Shown: piece by piece, positions 42,527 through 43,397 of the stretch
How positions within the stretch are numbered: the first letter of the stretch is position 1
Layout: each line of letters starts with the position of its first letter
NCBI RefSeq assembly: GCF_000444135.1
Contig: NZ_ATDK01000562.1
Location: 1-43,397, forward strand
From: Pseudomonas avellanae BPIC 631
GTDB taxonomy: Bacteria; Pseudomonadota; Gammaproteobacteria; Pseudomonadales; Pseudomonadaceae
Direction: 5' to 3'
DNA: 43,397 nt
Translations under genes and position numbers: made by a program
Notes under the pieces: model-generated
What the model saw: the letters and a program-made list of their open reading frames with translations, nothing else
What the model was told of the DNA's origin: nothing
Databases searched by the model: none

Positions 42527-43309
42527 ATGAAAAAGACGTTTTTGATCACCGCTCTGGCGGCTGCACTTTCGATTGGCCTGGCTCACGCAGGCGAAAAACT
42601 GGTCGTCGGCGCAACGCCTGTACCGCACGCGGAAATCCTTGAGCTGATCAAGCCGACCCTGGCCAAAGAAGGCGTGGACCTGGAAATCAAGGTCTTCACT
42701 GACTACGTACAGCCCAACGTTCAACTGAACGAAAAGCGTCTGGACGCCAACTACTTCCAGACCAAGCCTTACCTAGACGGCTTCAACAAAGGCAAGGGCG
42801 CCAAACTGGTGACCGGCGTTGGTGTACATGTCGAACCGTTCGGCGGCTACTCCAGCAAGTACAAGAAACTGGCTGACCTGCCTGAAGGCGCAACCATCGC
42901 CATCCCGAACGAAGGCAGCAACGCCGGTCGTGCCCTGCTCCTGTTGCAGAAAGGTGGCCTGATCACCCTGAAGGACCCGACCAACGCCTTGGCAACACCG
43001 AAAGACATCGCGACCAACCCGAAGAAGTTCAAGTTCCGCGAACTGGAATCGGCTGTACTGCCACGCGCCTTGAGCCAGGTTGACCTCGCCCTGATCAACA
43101 CCAACTACGCGCTGGAAGCCAAGCTCAATCCGAAGAAGGATGCGCTGATCATTGAGGGCGCTGATTCGCCGTACGTGAACTTCCTTGTCACTCGCGAAGA
43201 CAACGCCCACACCGACGCCATCGAAAAACTGTCGAAAGCGCTGACCAGCCAGCAAGTCAAAGACTTCATCAACAAGAAGTACGACGGCGCGGTACTGCCT
43301 GCGTTCTGA
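42527..43309 (+). CDS. metQ: MetQ/NlpA family methionine-type binding protein
   Basis: Periplasmic receptor of MetNIQ-type ABC importers for methionine and analogues, 260 residues. Family features are KLVVGATPVPHAEILELIKPTLAKEGVDLEI (about 24-54), LNEKRLDANYFQTKPYLD (about 66-83) and TIAIPNEGSNAGRALLLLQKGGLI (about 124-147). The signal peptide ends LAHA-GEK with no lipobox cysteine, so it should be a soluble periplasmic protein rather than a lipoprotein. metN and metI are not adjacent: the upstream neighbour is the sigma-54-type ATPase and a REP follows. It may serve a permease encoded elsewhere. Start ATG at 42527, with AAGGA upstream. Confidence 0.92.
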   Translation: MKKTFLITALAAALSIGLAHAGEKLVVGATPVPHAEILELIKPTLAKEGVDLEIKVFTDYVQPNVQLNEKRLDANYFQTKPYLDGFNKGKGAKLVTGVGVHVEPFGGYSSKYKKLADLPEGATIAIPNEGSNAGRALLLLQKGGLITLKDPTNALATPKDIATNPKKFKFRELESAVLPRALSQVDLALINTNYALEAKLNPKKDALIIEGADSPYVNFLVTREDNAHTDAIEKLSKALTSQQVKDFINKKYDGAVLPAF

Positions 43310-43320
43310 CCCACTGACTC

Positions 43321-43342
43321 TCGTTCCCGCACTGAGGAACGA
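43321..43342 (+). terminator. Hairpin after metQ
   Basis: TCGTTCC (43321-43327) pairs with GGAACGA (43336-43342) around CGCACTGA, 11 nt after the metQ stop. No T run; the REP repeat starts 11 nt later, so the two may act together as a transcript end. Confidence 0.45.
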
Positions 43343-43352
43343 TAACCTCAAC

Positions 43353-43397
43353 TATCGTGCGACGCTCTGCGTCGCATGCCGTTCTGGACGCTCCGCG
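43353..43397. repeat. REP-type palindromic repeat, copy 3 (cut by window end)
   Basis: Same unit and orientation as copy 1 (GCGACGCTCTGCGTCGC, ATGCCGTTCT, GGACGCTCCGCG), running off the end of the window. Confidence 0.85.

Overview
The window is chromosomal DNA of a fluorescent Pseudomonas, most likely the P. syringae group. This rests on protein sequences close to Pseudomonas orthologues (HemB, Ppk, Rho, UbiD, GlpT, PepP, UbiH), on gene order, and on a palindromic REP family of P. syringae type present in three copies. Core gene order follows what I remember of P. aeruginosa: elbB-dedA-hemB-ppk-ppx, trxA-rho-ubiD-ferredoxin reductase, glpT, quinone oxidoreductase, fliL-like, ygfA-6S RNA-zapA, ygfB-pepP-ubiH-ubiI. 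Accessory blocks are inserted between these conserved blocks.

Layout. 1-4010: a short ctaG, a conserved hypothetical gene, and a carbonic anhydrase + SulP pair that suggests bicarbonate handling. 4148-8101: a radical SAM gene behind a clean LexA box, elbB, dedA and hemB. 8118-11817: ppk and ppx, convergent and overlapping by 14 bp. 11987-15858: an inserted cassette (REP, amino-acid-type ABC importer, divergent FadR-type GntR regulator with several matching operators) separating ppx from trxA. 15980-20375: trxA, rho and ubiD plus an overlapping 2Fe-2S/flavin reductase. 20584-22602: chaC and glpT.

22876-29148 is the most variable part. It holds two tandem secreted TonB-C-domain proteins, an orphan BECR-like toxin domain, a coiled-coil protein, two tandem colicin-type immunity genes, and an S-type pyocin with an HNH DNase end. 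The pyocin gene is split by what looks like a one-base deletion. The stretch from about 25970 to 28800 is visibly AT-richer than its surroundings, in keeping with transfer. A REP pair in inverted orientation closes the block.

29149-37553 returns to core genes: quinone oxidoreductase, FliL-like protein, EVE protein, a 50-residue membrane peptide, folate cyclo-ligase, 6S RNA, zapA and its zapB-like partner, ygfB, pepP, and two ubiquinone hydroxylases. 37619-43397 is accessory: an AraC regulator, an MFS sugar-acid transporter behind a near-consensus promoter with a palindromic operator at the start point, an RBBP9-type hydrolase, a sigma-54-activator-like ATPase lacking several key residues and any DNA-binding domain, and a lone MetQ-type binding protein. 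The window ends inside a third REP copy.

The most novel-looking items are the decayed or modular bacteriocin locus, the atypical sigma-54 AAA+ protein, the multi-operator GntR/ABC switch, and three genes whose Shine-Dalgarno sequence is directly preceded by a perfect stem-loop. No tRNA, rRNA, CRISPR array, transposase or integrase was seen.
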